DNA from: Serinus canaria
Taxonomy: Eukaryota; Chordata; Aves; Passeriformes; Fringillidae
Assembly: GCF_022539315.1 (NCBI RefSeq)
Contig: NC_066323.1
Coordinates: 4,875,719-4,939,718 of the forward strand
Length of the DNA: 64,000 bases
Direction: 5' to 3'
In this document: piece after piece, positions 12,500 to 24,800 of the stretch
Numbering within the stretch: position 1 is the stretch's first letter
Layout of the letters: every line of letters starts with the position of its first letter
Notes under the pieces: model-generated
What the model saw: the letters and a program-made list of their open reading frames with translations, nothing else
What the model was told of the DNA's origin: nothing
The model's database searches: none
Program-made: the position numbers and the translations under genes

Positions 12500-12765
12500 A
12501 GGGATACAAATGGCACGAGCAGGGATATCAATTACCGGCTAACGGCGGCGATAGCCCGTGGTTTATGGGATTTAATGATTTCTCTTGTTTTGAAAAAGCT
12601 CTTGTGACGCTAACAATAAAGAACTCCATAAATCATCTAAATGAATTGTGTTCCAGCAAAGGCGATTTTTAGTCTTTTGCTGGGTATCTTCTGCGATAAT
12701 TAATATTGCATTAACAGTTGTGAGTTTGTTTGTGGTAATAAAGGTGCCATGACTAAAAAGTGGCT
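12500..12765. promoter_or_regulatory. Candidate conserved element next to the promoter
   Basis: The left part holds clustered CpGs at about 12535-12560 (ACCGG, AACGGCGGCG, CCCGT). It runs into homeodomain-rich AT sequence (TTTAATGATT, CATAAATCATC, AATTAATATTGC) that still contains isolated CpGs near 12608, 12663 and 12694. CpGs kept in otherwise AT-rich unique sequence beside a CpG island are typical of developmental enhancers. Conservation itself could not be tested. Confidence 0.3.
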
Positions 12766-13037
12766 CTCTGTTGTGGGTCCCATGTTTGCTGAAGTCCCAC
12801 GGAGTGCCTGAGCTGTGTCTGGCTGCTGTCCTCTCCTCTGGAATCAGATCAGGTGATGGGAAGTGACTGTAGTAGTGTGGGAGCCTACCTGTGTGGGGAA
12901 GGGACACCTTCCCTGGCACTGCCAAGAGTGAAACCCACGAACAGCCTGCTCCAGTCAGGCTGAAAGCAGGAGGTAATCATTACTTAGGCCTTCTGATTAC
13001 ACGTTTTGATGAAAAGACAAGCAAATTAAGTTGTTGA

Positions 13038-13057
13038 TTTTTTTTTTTTTTTTTTTT
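13038..13057. repeat. Poly-T run (20)
   Basis: This is a simple T homopolymer followed by AAATTC. No transposon body was recognised beside it. Confidence 0.85.
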
Positions 13058-16000
13058 AAATTCTGATGATTTTATCATCAGCTTTTTAAACCCTCTTAAA
13101 AACAAGCAGGAGCTGTAGATTTCAGTCCTTCAGCAGAGTAGAGCAGTGTTCCCACAGTGCTGTGAGGAAAGCTCCTCTTTCATGTTATCCTTTTCTGTTG
13201 CTTTATTTCCACATTCTTCTGCTTTCATGAACACATTTCTTTTTCAGCCGTTATTTACAGCCAAGCTGTACTGAAAGGGCTGGAATAAAACAAGGCTGAT
13301 CTCCTTATGAAGCAAAATGTGCTATGAGGAAAAAACTCAAGTTTGGCTATTTAAACAGAATTTTTAAGCCACAAGATTTATATTTACCTGAGTTCTCTTT
13401 TGACTGCCTTTAGCATGGTCTGCAACTGGTGATGCAAAACCATCTGTAATTACGTATATCACCTACGTAGCCCACTGTGTGTTAAGTCAGAGACCCACTT
13501 AAAGCTGCCCATAAATCCTTCACTGTGCAAAAGCATTAATCAGAGGTTGAACAGGGGCTGGTTCAGTTCACCACACGTTTGTGTCAATAGTTGCTGGGCA
13601 TGATACCATTATATGGAGATGCTGAGTCTGCCAGAAATTGTTGCCGTGGTTTTATTTTGTTCAGTCTGGTAAGATTGAACTTCTTGTGGCTGCTGAGTAG
13701 GCATTTGAGTGAAGTTAATGGAACCAAATCTGAGAAGTTATTTCATGAAATGTATGTAGATTTGAGTGCTTTCTCTGAGCTCCTCTGAATGGAGAGTTTT
13801 ATTACCATGAAATAGTTCAGAGATGCTGAGTTCAATCCTACTCTCTTTATTCAAGCAAAAATTTTCATAGCCTTCATGAATCTATACGTAAAGATGTTTT
13901 CAATAAAACATTCTGACTGGGCAATCAGGCAATTTAGATGGGAACTTTGATGCCGGTGTTTCTTATTTAAAGTTAATTTGCCAGGGTTAGGAAGTTTGCT
14001 GTTTATCTCCATAAGCTGGAAAGGGTCAAGGAGTGTTTCCTGTGGTGTCATGGGTAGAGCTCCTGTCATTGCCTGTTTGCCAAGGAACAGCCACTCCATG
14101 AGAACAGACTTGCATTTGAGCTTTTAAAATGTCTTTCCTCTGAGCATCAGGAACATTTAGAGAATGGAATTGGTGACTCACTAGATGGGCTGTCTGCATC
14201 CCTTGTTACTGTTCATTATCGTTCGTATCGTGTGTGCATTTGAGCATAATCTAGCTCTTCAAGTGACAGGTCATTGCTTGGATAAGTTCTTTGTTTATTT
14301 TCCTGTTTGCTTTTCTATTTGATGTGCTTGTCCCCATACACTGTAATAATGATAATTCCTTAAGCAGCAGTGGGTTGCAAGCAAATGCTTGGGTTCATGG
14401 GTCAGAGTGGCTTGTGACTGTTGGATCCTAGTGCTGATCAAGGTGTATGGCAAATCAAATCTACAACCATAATATCTGAAATAGATGCCATATACTTTCC
14501 ATTCAGTTCTTGCTGTTGAATTAGCCTTGGGATTTTTTTTTTCAGGTGATGAACAGCATTTATAGAACTCTTGTACTTTAATCCATAGGATGAGAGTCTG
14601 TACTTTTGCAATGGGAAACCAGAGATAAGTCTTTCAAAGAAATTCATCCATTGTACCCAAATCCATGAAGTTACTAATGTCACAGTTTGATCCCACTACA
14701 ATTTTTACTTGAAATCTCCTGGTGCTTTTCAGCAGTGAGGAGCTATCCAAATCCTAAATATTTCAGATGGAAAGCACCTAAAATGGGGGTAATATGGGAT
14801 TGTGCAGTGGTTCAGTGTGTAAGTAGTGGACCTGTGGCCTTTGTTGGTCTCTTCCAGGCTGTAGCCAGCAGACAGGTATGAACCTTCTACAAAAGTTGCA
14901 AATGTTGTTGAGGAAGAAGAATGAATGGGTAAAGAAATAAAATGTTTGATACCTGGCAGAAATAAGCTTCACTGAAAGAAACAGAAATGTGCATAACAAT
15001 ATTTACCTACTTTTGGCAGTGGTTTTACGAGTGCCTTGGGTGGTATGGGATGTAAAATGCTCATTTAGAGTTTGTGGAGATGCAGGCCACCAGCCTGGCC
15101 TGAGCCACAGACCTCCAGGTGATGACCCCTCCACTCTGTGGAGCAGTGGGATGCTGTGGGACACCTGCCCAGTCAGACCCCTTCAGTCTGGGTATCCTTC
15201 TGGCTGTGTGATCCACGCTGTGATGAGCATTCCCCCTGCAAGGGCAGGAGGTGCAGAGCACCCAGCTGGGATATGTGGCAGGATTCTGTAACTTCTACAC
15301 TCCCACATTCCCATCAGAGTCAGCAGGATGAGCTCAGTAAAGGACACTGAAGTTGTGACCATTCCATGTGCTGTTTGTCTTGGTTTAGAAACCCCAGAAC
15401 TGACGAAAGCTCATTTCCCAGAGATTTGTGTCTACCAGAGTAAAACCTTCTCCAGTTAAAACACTGATGAGTGCTTTCTCTCCTTCTTGTGCCCAGTAAT
15501 GTGCTGCAGTTGCTCTTTTATTTTTCTTTTAAGAGAAGTTGGCTGAGGCATTCAGAGTCTTGCAGAGCTCCTCGTACCTGTTCTGTCACTTACCTGTCAG
15601 CAAATTTGCATGCTTCTCTGAGAGTTTGGAGTGCATCAACAACTGATTAAGAAAGGTGTAGAAGTGCACACAAAGCCTGGTCGTGTACATCTTGCGGAGT
15701 TAGAAGACCAGATTAAAACTTCAGGCTTGCACAGGACATGCATTTTCTCGTGTAAAAAGTTGGAAAAGTCTGTTTCACTCATATCAAAACTTCTCACAGC
15801 ATAAGAGTTTGCTATTGCTGACAGCTGGAGAGATTTCTCCTGGGCTCCATGTATTGGAAGACCAAGCTTTAAGTTCAACATCTGTCTGGTGAGGTCCATG
15901 TGGGGAAGAGGAGTAATTGCCAGAAATCTGCTGTATATCCAGTTAAGGCTGTAGCTTTGCATAAATAGGATTAAAGCTTCACAAGAGACCAATTTTAGTT

Positions 16001-17230
16001 GTGGAAAAGACCAGGTTGTTTTGATACTAGATGAGAGGTTGATTTCTGCAACTTTCTTGGAAACAGCAATGCCTGTACATGAGTCTTGTGGGCTGCAGAA
16101 TTTTGACAAAGTCAGGAAGAAGAATGAAATTATGTGAAGACTTTCTCGATTTTTAAGCATGAGTCTACCTCAAGTATATTTCCAAACTGAAATCTTGTAG
16201 TTTTATCAACATGAGCCTTGACTGTGGTTTGGGGGAAGTTTTCAGATGTATTTTCTCTGTGGAGGAAGGTGCTGGTCAAGTCACTGGCACAGTAGGAAGA
16301 AGAGGATGGGAAAGATGAGGGGACTGAAGATAGTGGGAATGAAGCTAGAAAGAAGACGTTCCAGAAAAGATGATATATTGAATTTTTGTAATGATAAATT
16401 GCTACTAATTGAGCATAATAGTAGGAACTGGTGAGCTATACTGTTAATCAGCTTAATAACTTCATATACTATACAGGGGGGAGAAACACTGGGAAAGAAA
16501 GAATTTTTATCTGTGGATTCCAGTAAAACAATATAAACCCAACTATGTTTTCCAGATCCTTAGTAACAGAACTGCAATTAGCATAACATTTCCAAGGACT
16601 GAGATAAATAAATACCAGATGTGCTTATTTATTTATTTAGGATTTGAACCATTTCCTATCAAGAGGAACTTTATTACTCACAGGAAGGAAAAGAGGGAGA
16701 GTGAATTGTTCCTCTGAAGTGGATGGGAGACTTTCCATCCCAGTTGCCATAAAACAGCACAGGGGTTTTCTGAGTTTTGAAATATGAATTTGATGTAGAA
16801 ATTTTGTTCATGTTTTGTAGAGTTGTTTTCCAGCACTCAGTATGGTGGAAGTTTATCTTAAGGAAATAGGAATATACCTACAGGTATTTATTTTTGACTC
16901 CTGCCTTTTATTTTACTCAACAAACTCAACAGAAATGGCTTATCTGTTATTTTTGGTAAAATATCACCTCTGTCTGAGACATATTTGAATTTATTAAAAA
17001 AAACCCAAACTCCTGAACTCAGAAAAAAAATGGACTGGTGCCAATTGAACATATTTATTAGAAAATTAAAAGTAATGAAGTTTTACTGAAAGACATAGCC
17101 AGGTAGCCATTTATATTGCAGTAAAATGAAAATTAGATGATAGTAAGTTATAGATGAGTTACAGAATCATGAGGTTTTATTATTTATTGTTTCCGTTCCT
17201 TGCACAACCAGGAAGTTCTGCCAAAATCAC

Positions 17231-17264
17231 CACCTTCTTGAGCAAGACAATGCACAAGAAGGTG
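17231..17264. repeat. 10-bp hairpin
   Basis: CACCTTCTTG and CAAGAAGGTG are perfect complements around a 14-base loop. It is too short for a typical pre-miRNA stem and has no known function. Confidence 0.5.
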
Positions 17265-18313
17265 ATGAAAATAGAAATACTTCATGTATTCCAAGGAATT
17301 TAGGCTTCACTCTGAGTTTTATCACATGATTTACCACAGTTTCACTGAGTCTGGGTGTTCGCAACATGGGAAAGTGCCGTAAATTGTGGCAGAACTGGAA
17401 TAACGTGTGAAAGTACAGTGGTCAGAAAGATAAATACAGCATGCTCAGGGGAAATAAACATCTGGAGACACTTCTGAAAAGAAAATCCTCAAATATTTGA
17501 GAACTTTTCTCATGTTTGGCAGGCTCAGTTAAAGCAGAAGTAATCATATATAGATATATACATGCACAATCCTTTATGGTAATGCAAAAACACAACAGAA
17601 ATGATGTGTGGTCTGATTCAAATTCCAGTGTGAATACACAGAGATTGCAGCACTGTTATTGGAGTTAATAGGTACAACAAAAGATGCTGCAAGTGTGTGT
17701 GAAGAATTAGCATTTAATTTAATCACACAATGGCTTTGTCAATTTTTGTGTCTTTAATGAATTGATGGGAAATGCATGGTTAACACTACTTTTCCCTGCT
17801 ATTTGATTTGCTTCTTCTCAAAAAAATCCAAATATAAAAATGGAGATTGACTTTTTGCCTATGTTTGGCACATTTTAGCCTATGCAGAGACAAATTCCAC
17901 TTGGCAAGTGAAAGCCTTAGCTTTTGCCAGCTTGACCAGTTCTGAACTACAAACATTACTTTAAAGAGGCTATTAAAGAAAAAGAGATTTCTATTGTTTT
18001 GGAACATATGCTGCAACAAACATTTAAGAGGAGAGCCATTTTTAGAGTATGCAATCCCTGCTGACTTCATTGCTCTTTGTTCACATCCATTGTTTTGCAC
18101 TCTTGCAACTCTTGATGTTTTTGAAGCTTGCTGCTGAGGCCAAACTTGACACATAACTTTCTGTATTTTAGTAAGTTCACTAGAATGATGAGGAGCAAGA
18201 TCACTACCCAAACATAAATTTTCTAGCATTTGGAACCTTAATGAAGACCTTGAAGGGTGCCACAGCTTTCCTTTTTGACTGCTTAGCAACATTTTACATC
18301 ACCATCATTCTTG

Positions 18314-18368
18314 TCTCTCTTTTTTTGTTTTTTTTTTTCTTTTCCCTATTTTTCCTTTTCCCCCTTTT
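18314..18368. repeat. Homopyrimidine tract
   Basis: Fifty-five bases are T/C apart from a G at 18327 and an A at 18348. Such tracts can form intramolecular triplex structures and mimic splice polypyrimidine tracts. Confidence 0.8.
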
Positions 18369-18621
18369 ACCATGCCCATTTCACCAAGAGATGCAGAGGC
18401 TTTGTTTTCCATTTTCTACCCAGTTGCTGGGGCTGAGATGCAGCAATGATGCTGTGCCAGATTTCTGCAGAAGCCCCTTGTCCAAGGCTTCAGCTGCTGC
18501 ATGTCCACAAGGGAGAAACACTGGGAGCACTTTCACTCTCATTCCTTTGCTTGGCACTTACATTAAAATGAATTCCAGCACTCAATCTATTTTGTTTTCC
18601 CATCCATAAATTGAACTGCTA

Positions 18622-18690
18622 CCCTGAGATGCTGTGAGGATTAATGAATGCTTGGAAAGCTCACTGCAGATGGAAAAAATACAGTGCTGC
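18622..18690 (+). mobile_element. MIR-like SINE 3' fragment
   Basis: The string GCTGTGAGGATTAATGAATG, followed by CTTGGAAAGC and ACAGTGC, resembles the 3' part of the MIR SINE family, in which a GTTGTGAGGATTAAATGAG-type segment precedes an AAGCGCTT and CAGTGCCTGG region. The piece is short and decayed. The call rests on remembered consensus, not an alignment. Confidence 0.4.
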
Positions 18691-19434
18691 CTCCTCAAAT
18701 CATTATGTATAACACTGCATAGTTCAAAAGTTGGGAGAATTTGTATAAAGGCTCTGGAAGATGTAGCAAGAAAATATTAAACCTCCTATTAATGGGGGAG
18801 CCACAGGTCTGTCTTCATTTGGCATCTCTTCATGGTTCAGACACCTGCAGTGCAAAGAATGATCCCCTCTTGAGAGCCTGCCCTTTGAAATGATCTTTGA
18901 AAATGAGGAGAGTTTGACGTGGGGAAATCGTGTTGGACCCTGATGGATGCTTTTCAGCTCTTGTGAAGCAGCACTGTTAAATTCTTTTCAAGCATATTTC
19001 TTCCAAAATAAGAAAGCACCCCTATGTTTGTGGGTCTGGCCAGTCATGAAATGACTGTTTCTTAAGCAAAATAATTTTATTCTAAACCTAGATTATATTT
19101 GTGAAAATAATCAGTGTCTGTGATGAGTTAGAATCCAGTTAGGTTTTTTTACTATTTTCTTAAAAAGTCTTAAAATTTCATGTTCTCATTGGATATAAAC
19201 ATATTTTTCTGAGAATTATAACTTCCTACCCAGAAATTTATATGTGTAATTTTTTCACATTTTAAAAATAGCTCCGAATAATAAGGAAAATATAATGAAA
19301 ATTGTGACACAACTTTAACCACCATAGAACATTCTTAACATCTGCAATGCCAACTATTGCACCTCTTCTCCGTATTTTATGTAGGGTCAGAAATTCAGAG
19401 AAATACTAACTGCAGTGCTACAGTGGCTTAGTTT

Positions 19435-19512
19435 CACTGAGTGAAAATTCTAGTAGAACTAAAAAATATGTAAACACTGAGTGAAAATTCTAGTAGAGCT
19501 AAAAAAAAAAAA
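19435..19512. repeat. 40-bp tandem duplication, two copies
   Basis: A unit beginning CACTGAGTGAAAATTC recurs after exactly 40 bases (19435 and 19475). Over the first 32 bases the copies differ at one position (AACT versus AGCT). The second copy ends in an extended A-run to 19512. The near identity suggests a recent duplication. Confidence 0.85.
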
Positions 19513-20886
19513 CCACCAAGATGTGTAATTCCAAGCACAAAAGTTGTGCTTGGTGTTAGTGCAGCAAGCTACTTGACATTTGGCTGATAATATACTTGAG
19601 CTGCTGACTCACTTTAATTCAGAAAATATTTGATATTTCAAATATTCAGGCTGGTTCTTAAAGCAGTGGTTGGGTTGGGTTTAGATGTGTCACATGATGA
19701 CACCATAGTGAGTGGTGCGGAGCTTTCAGAGCTCTCTCTCTGAAGACAATTTCACTGCTTACCTAAAGCTAGGTAGGAAAATAAATAATCTTGCAGACTA
19801 TCAAAGCCAGTCTTCCTTAATTCTGAGTCTGAACAATCAGATTCCAAACTGGAATGCAGGCAGCAAGGTCTGTAAAACCTGGAGAGCCTCGTTGGTTCAG
19901 CACCAGAGGGAGCCGCTTGCCCACCTCTTGGCCAAACTCAAAGGAAAGGATCGATAAAATGGGGAAAAAAAAAGAAAAAAAGGTAACTTGTTAAACACTG
20001 CCCACACATGTAAAATAATATTTAAAACTTGAAGCTATGTTTGGTGTGCTCATCTTTCTCCCAAATCTGACTTTTTAAAAAAATTGAGTACTCCTAATGT
20101 GTTACATTCAAATTCTAATCTAGCCATTTTTTTTCCCCAGATTGTTGTCAGAAAAATATTCTGTGGCTCATGGAAAGGATATTATTAAAAAATTATGATT
20201 GAAAATGACATCTGTAACTTTGGATCTCTCTTTGCTAGAATAATGTAAATACAATGTTTGCATATGTGACCCTTCGATTTGTATTCTTAGCTGGTGTAGT
20301 GTAATACCTGGTATGAATGCAGATCCTGCTAATTATCCTTTGCTCAAATACCATCCCCCCTTTTTTCCCCTCTTAGTAATCCCCTTCTTTATATGGCATT
20401 AATGTGTATTCTCTTAGAATACTGAGAGCTGAAATGTGATATGACAGCTCTGGTTCTCATTTGAAAAGTATAATTATTTAAGTGTTTGTGTGCCATTGAA
20501 ATTCATAGGTGCGGGGCTGAGCTGTGTAAGATGTATTTACCCAGAGTAAAAAACCTCAGAGAGTACCCTTCCCCACAAACCATCTCCCAGGAGTGGTGCA
20601 AAGTGTGTGTAATCTGTGTGCAAATACAAAGGAGGAGGGAAAGGCAATGGTGTCCTTCAGACAAAAGATGCCTTGAATGTTTGGTTCACTGTGAGTTGTC
20701 CAGGGTCATGGAAGCAGCCTCTACCTGAGCCTCTGAAATCCTAGCCCAGCACCTTGTCCATAAGATCCTGCTTCTCTTATCCTCACCACCATAAAACAGG
20801 ACCTCTGTGCACTGAAGATGATATTCTTAAAGACAGTTTTGTAGGTTCTACTACCCCAGTAGTAAAATTCTCTTATTTACAGGCGT

Positions 20887-20900
20887 GCACACACACACAA
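20887..20900. repeat. Short CA microsatellite
   Basis: A GCACACACACACAA tract of about six CA units. Confidence 0.8.
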
Positions 20901-21052
20901 ATCCTTTCCTTTGACAGGGGATTTGCTGATAAGGCAGTATAATAGCACTAAAATCAATTCATGTGGAGCTTCAAAGTTATTAAGCTGTAGCAATTTAAGT
21001 GTGCTCAATCTGTCTGCTTAAGAGATTGCCAAGGCAGGTGCCTACTCATAGA

Positions 21053-21097
21053 GTATGTATGTAGGGAGTAGGTGTATGTATACACATACATACATGA
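21053..21097. repeat. GTAT/CATA tetranucleotide repeat
   Basis: Degenerate GTAT units run into TACACATACATACATG, so the repeat switches from GTAT to its complement-like CATA phase around GTATAC and forms an imperfect palindrome. Confidence 0.7.
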
Positions 21098-21502
21098 ATT
21101 TTTGGGATGTATATATAAACATATTTATACAAATAGCTATTTCAAATTCCAAATTAGGAGTTGGGTTTAGCTGAGATGTGGTTGGGATTGGAGCAGCTAA
21201 GAAATTTCAGTACTCGTAGAGTGGTTTGGCTTTCTTTTACTAGATAGGAAAAGCCCAATTTATGAGCTGCTAGGGCCTGAGTGAGGGGACGTGCTTCCCA
21301 ATTTCACATTTGGGTTAAATTAATAAAATTCTTCCACAGTTCAATATTTTAAAAATTATGCTGCCAAATACAAATGGCAAAATAAATTAGTTTTCGAGTT
21401 TCTTCTTTGAGAAGATACAGAACAAAAGTTTGTTTCAACCACATATTTCCCCTTTTTTGCATCCTGAAATTTATCCCTAAGTTTCTCCCAAAGTCTTCAA
21501 TA

Positions 21503-21532
21503 AGTTACACTTATTGGAAAATAAGTGTAACT
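21503..21532. repeat. 13-bp perfect hairpin with GGAA loop
   Basis: AGTTACACTTATT and AATAAGTGTAACT are exact complements around a four-base GGAA loop. The flanks are not complementary. It is a cruciform-capable site or a short template-switch scar; no gene context explains it. Confidence 0.75.
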
Positions 21533-21744
21533 GATAATTCAATTAGTTTGACTTGCAAATTGAGAATAGGGCAGCATTATGGTCCTGTAATAATGCTCAG
21601 TGTGAGATCCCTTCCTGGCTGAAACAGGGTCAGGGAATGCAGGTGACAAGAGGTATTTGGGTCTCAGTATTTGGACATCGACATCTTGAACTCAGGGAAT
21701 GAAGTCCTTAAATGAACTCACAAAGAAAAACTTGGCCAGAGCAA

Positions 21745-21805
21745 CAAAGTGACCTTAGGCACCAGTTAATTCACCCAACTGGTTCCTTTTCTTTCCCAGG
21801 TCTCC
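21745..21805 (+). mobile_element. Possible MIR-like fragment
   Basis: GTGACCTTAGGCACCAGTTA resembles the MIR core segment of the type GTGACCTTGGGCAAGTTACTTAACC. Only about 40 bases match, so chance is possible. Confidence 0.25.
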
Positions 21806-24800
21806 TGGAAAGTTGTTTGTGTGTCAATATAACTTGAACCTTGCTCCTGGATAGCGTAGCAGCCTTAGGATCAGTAAAGGAGGAGCTGCAAATTTCATTA
21901 TCTTTTCAATCTTAATAAACTTCAAGAGCTAAAGTTTTCCGACTTTGAAACAAAGGAAAGATGTACTCTTTGACAGTCTTTAAAAAAAGAAAAATAGAAA
22001 AGAATCATAACCCTAAAGTCACAAGTTTTGCTGTTGAGTCTTTCAAATGTTTTCTTTCACTCTGTTTGCAAGTTTTGATCCTAAATGCTTGTTGGAAATA
22101 AACTAAGCAACCCAAAACAGCTGAGAGACACTCCTTAGTGTGTTCTTAATGTGATTGATTTCATGTTTTGGTCATTGATTCAGTCTTTGCCTTCTTTTTG
22201 TTTCAAAAACCAAACACAAAAAACCAATTCATTATGATTTAGCTGGTTTCCCAAAGGGCATTTGGATTGCAAGTTTCAATAAAAAGTCTTCAGTTTTATG
22301 TCAGGTCGAGTACAGTGTTCTTAAAGCACCATTTGAAACTGTCATACACATGGCACTTTCTCAAAGGCTTTTGCAAATATGTTTTCTAAGTGAGGCTATT
22401 TATCCAAGAACCTTCTCCTAGCCAAGCTTTCAAAAACAGGAGCTGTTGTTTGTGTCTCAGAGGAAATTATTTATTACTAAGACAAAATGACTCTGCACTA
22501 ACGTGCTTCCCAGTGCAGGGTGATGTATTAAAATCTGGAGGATCTTGAAAAGCTCACGGTGGAATAACATGGCAGCAGAATGGTACTTGAAATCCAATCA
22601 GTGTAATTGTAAATTGGCACGCCTTGGTGGGAGTGCTCCACACTGAGACAGAGCCTGGTTTGTGGGTTGTTGGGGAAAGATCTTTAGAGAGGTTATGACT
22701 CATTCCTTCGTGGCTCACCCTAATTTAAACAGGACTGGGAATCATCTCTTTCAGCTACAAACATTCAGTGTGATTTAGCTCATCTGAGGCTTAGCACAAA
22801 GTCCATTGATGTCCATGGAAAAATTCCCATCGGTGTCAGTGGTCTTTGGATCTCTTTTCAGAAGATCTGGCAGTGTTACATTCACATTAAAAAATGACCT
22901 AATAATGAAAAACCCTACGTCCCTATCTGCAGTGTTTCCGTGAAGAAACTTTTTCATTGCTTCCTTTTGAAAAGATCTCAAGGACAGATCTGGACTGTAT
23001 GGAGCCTCCTTACCCAGAGCACGGTTGTGGAGCTCACACCTCCTCTCTCCAAGGGCAAAGTGCTCCCAAAGGGGTCAGGTTGTGTACTCATGTCCTGTGA
23101 GATCCATGAATTCAGTTGACCACGTGACAGCTAAGGCATTCAGTGGGACAAAAGGAACATTTGGAATTTGCCACACAAAGAAGACATCAAATCAAAATTT
23201 CAGACTAGATTTGAATTTTTTTTTTTTAAAGCTAGATGATTTATGACAGTTAATAATATTGGTAGCTTCAGTATGCAAACCAAGATAAGAATAATCAAAT
23301 CTCATGCTTCAGGGCATAAGCTAATCACCTGCTGGGTTTGGCATAATTGGTTTAGTGCATTGTACTTGGAAGGGAGGTTCACTTTCTCTGGAACTTAGCC
23401 ACCCTCAGTGAAAGCATTTAAGAGGCCAGAGTTTCCTGATCCCCTTTGACAGCTCCTTTGTCTGTACAGTGATGTGTAACCAGCGCCAGTGAACATTAAT
23501 ATTACAACCTTATTTTTTACTTCACGATTTAAAGCTGTTAGTAAGAGTTATTGCAGTTTATGTGACAGTCTACATATGTATTTAAGGGTTTCTTGACTTT
23601 TTTTGCTGGTGGAAAAGATGCCAAATGATGTAAGAAACAGACTTGCTGATAAATTTCTGAACAGTGTGTGCAGACACGGACACACATGCATTAATTCATG
23701 TGTTAAATTGCAAAATAATCTATTTATCTATCTGCCCTGGTATCTGGACATAGATAATTGGTGTGCTACTTATTCATAACTCAGAAATGTTTACAATGCT
23801 TTGCAGGCCTCTAATTTAACCAGTAATTAGCTATAATAACTATTTGATTAACTCCTTGGCAGTAGAAGTTGGATTTACCTGACATGGAGCCTGTTTCTGG
23901 CACTGGATTCACCAGAAACCACCTGCTTGAAAGGATTAATTCTGTAATTGAATCTCTGCTGATGTTAGTGAATGTGTTTTGTTTGCTGGCATGTGGGTGT
24001 GGAGCAGGGAAGTGTAAACATTTTCCCCTTCCAATCCCCTCACTGGAAGCAGACCATGTCTGCAGCCTCTGCACTCTAGTGAACAAAGACCAAGTCAAGA
24101 CTGGTGTCTTGTTAAAGAATAAAATACAGTCTCATGCCCTTTAGCAAAATCAAATATAAAACAACAGCCAACACCATACCCTAACCAGAGTTCTCTAATA
24201 TGCTCAAAACCTCCTAACTGATAAGATTCAATTCCATTGATTTTTGAGTAACTTCCGTTGAACTCTATTTGTTTTTTATTGTTAAATTAGATTTGGGCTT
24301 TCCCAGGCAGTGCAATGTGTTCTTTGAAGGCTGTTTGCCCTGCAGCTCCACCAGTACATTGGATGACAAAGTTTTGCTGGGTTGCTTTATGCTCTGACAC
24401 TTTGATAGGCAGCAGCCTTGGCTGCTGTTAGCACTTCACTTTAGCTGGGCTTTCTCTTCTAGGAATTTATGAGCACCGCCCAAGTTTTTACCACTACAAA
24501 CAAGTTTCAACTAAAAATAGGGCACTGTTTTTCTCCTGGGTTCCAGGATTAAGTGTAAGTGACTAAAATTTAATGTAGCTCTATAGTTTATCCTAGAGAT
24601 CAAGAGAGAGGCAACAAAGGATGCAGGAGTTCTGAGCCTTCTGAAAGCACGATGCAAAGCATCTTCCTTGAAAGCCTCAGGCAGCCCTATATATATGTAC
24701 ATTTACAGAGGAGGATTTTTTTAAGCTGGGAACAGAAAGACACAATACTGTGTTGGGATTTTGCATTGTCCTTGCAGGGCAGGAGGGTCAGGGCTAATGG

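Noticed and set aside
15636..16160. 174-codon frame on the minus strand
   Set aside because: No recognisable domain, no splice or promoter context, and a length reachable by chance in 64 kb. I do not call it a gene.
17786..18292. 168-codon frame on the minus strand
   Set aside because: No family resemblance. It starts beside a homopyrimidine tract and has no supporting signals.
20130..20210. Strong-looking splice acceptor TTTTTTTTCCCCAG
   Set aside because: The downstream sequence stops quickly in all useful frames and has no coding character. It looks like a decoy acceptor.
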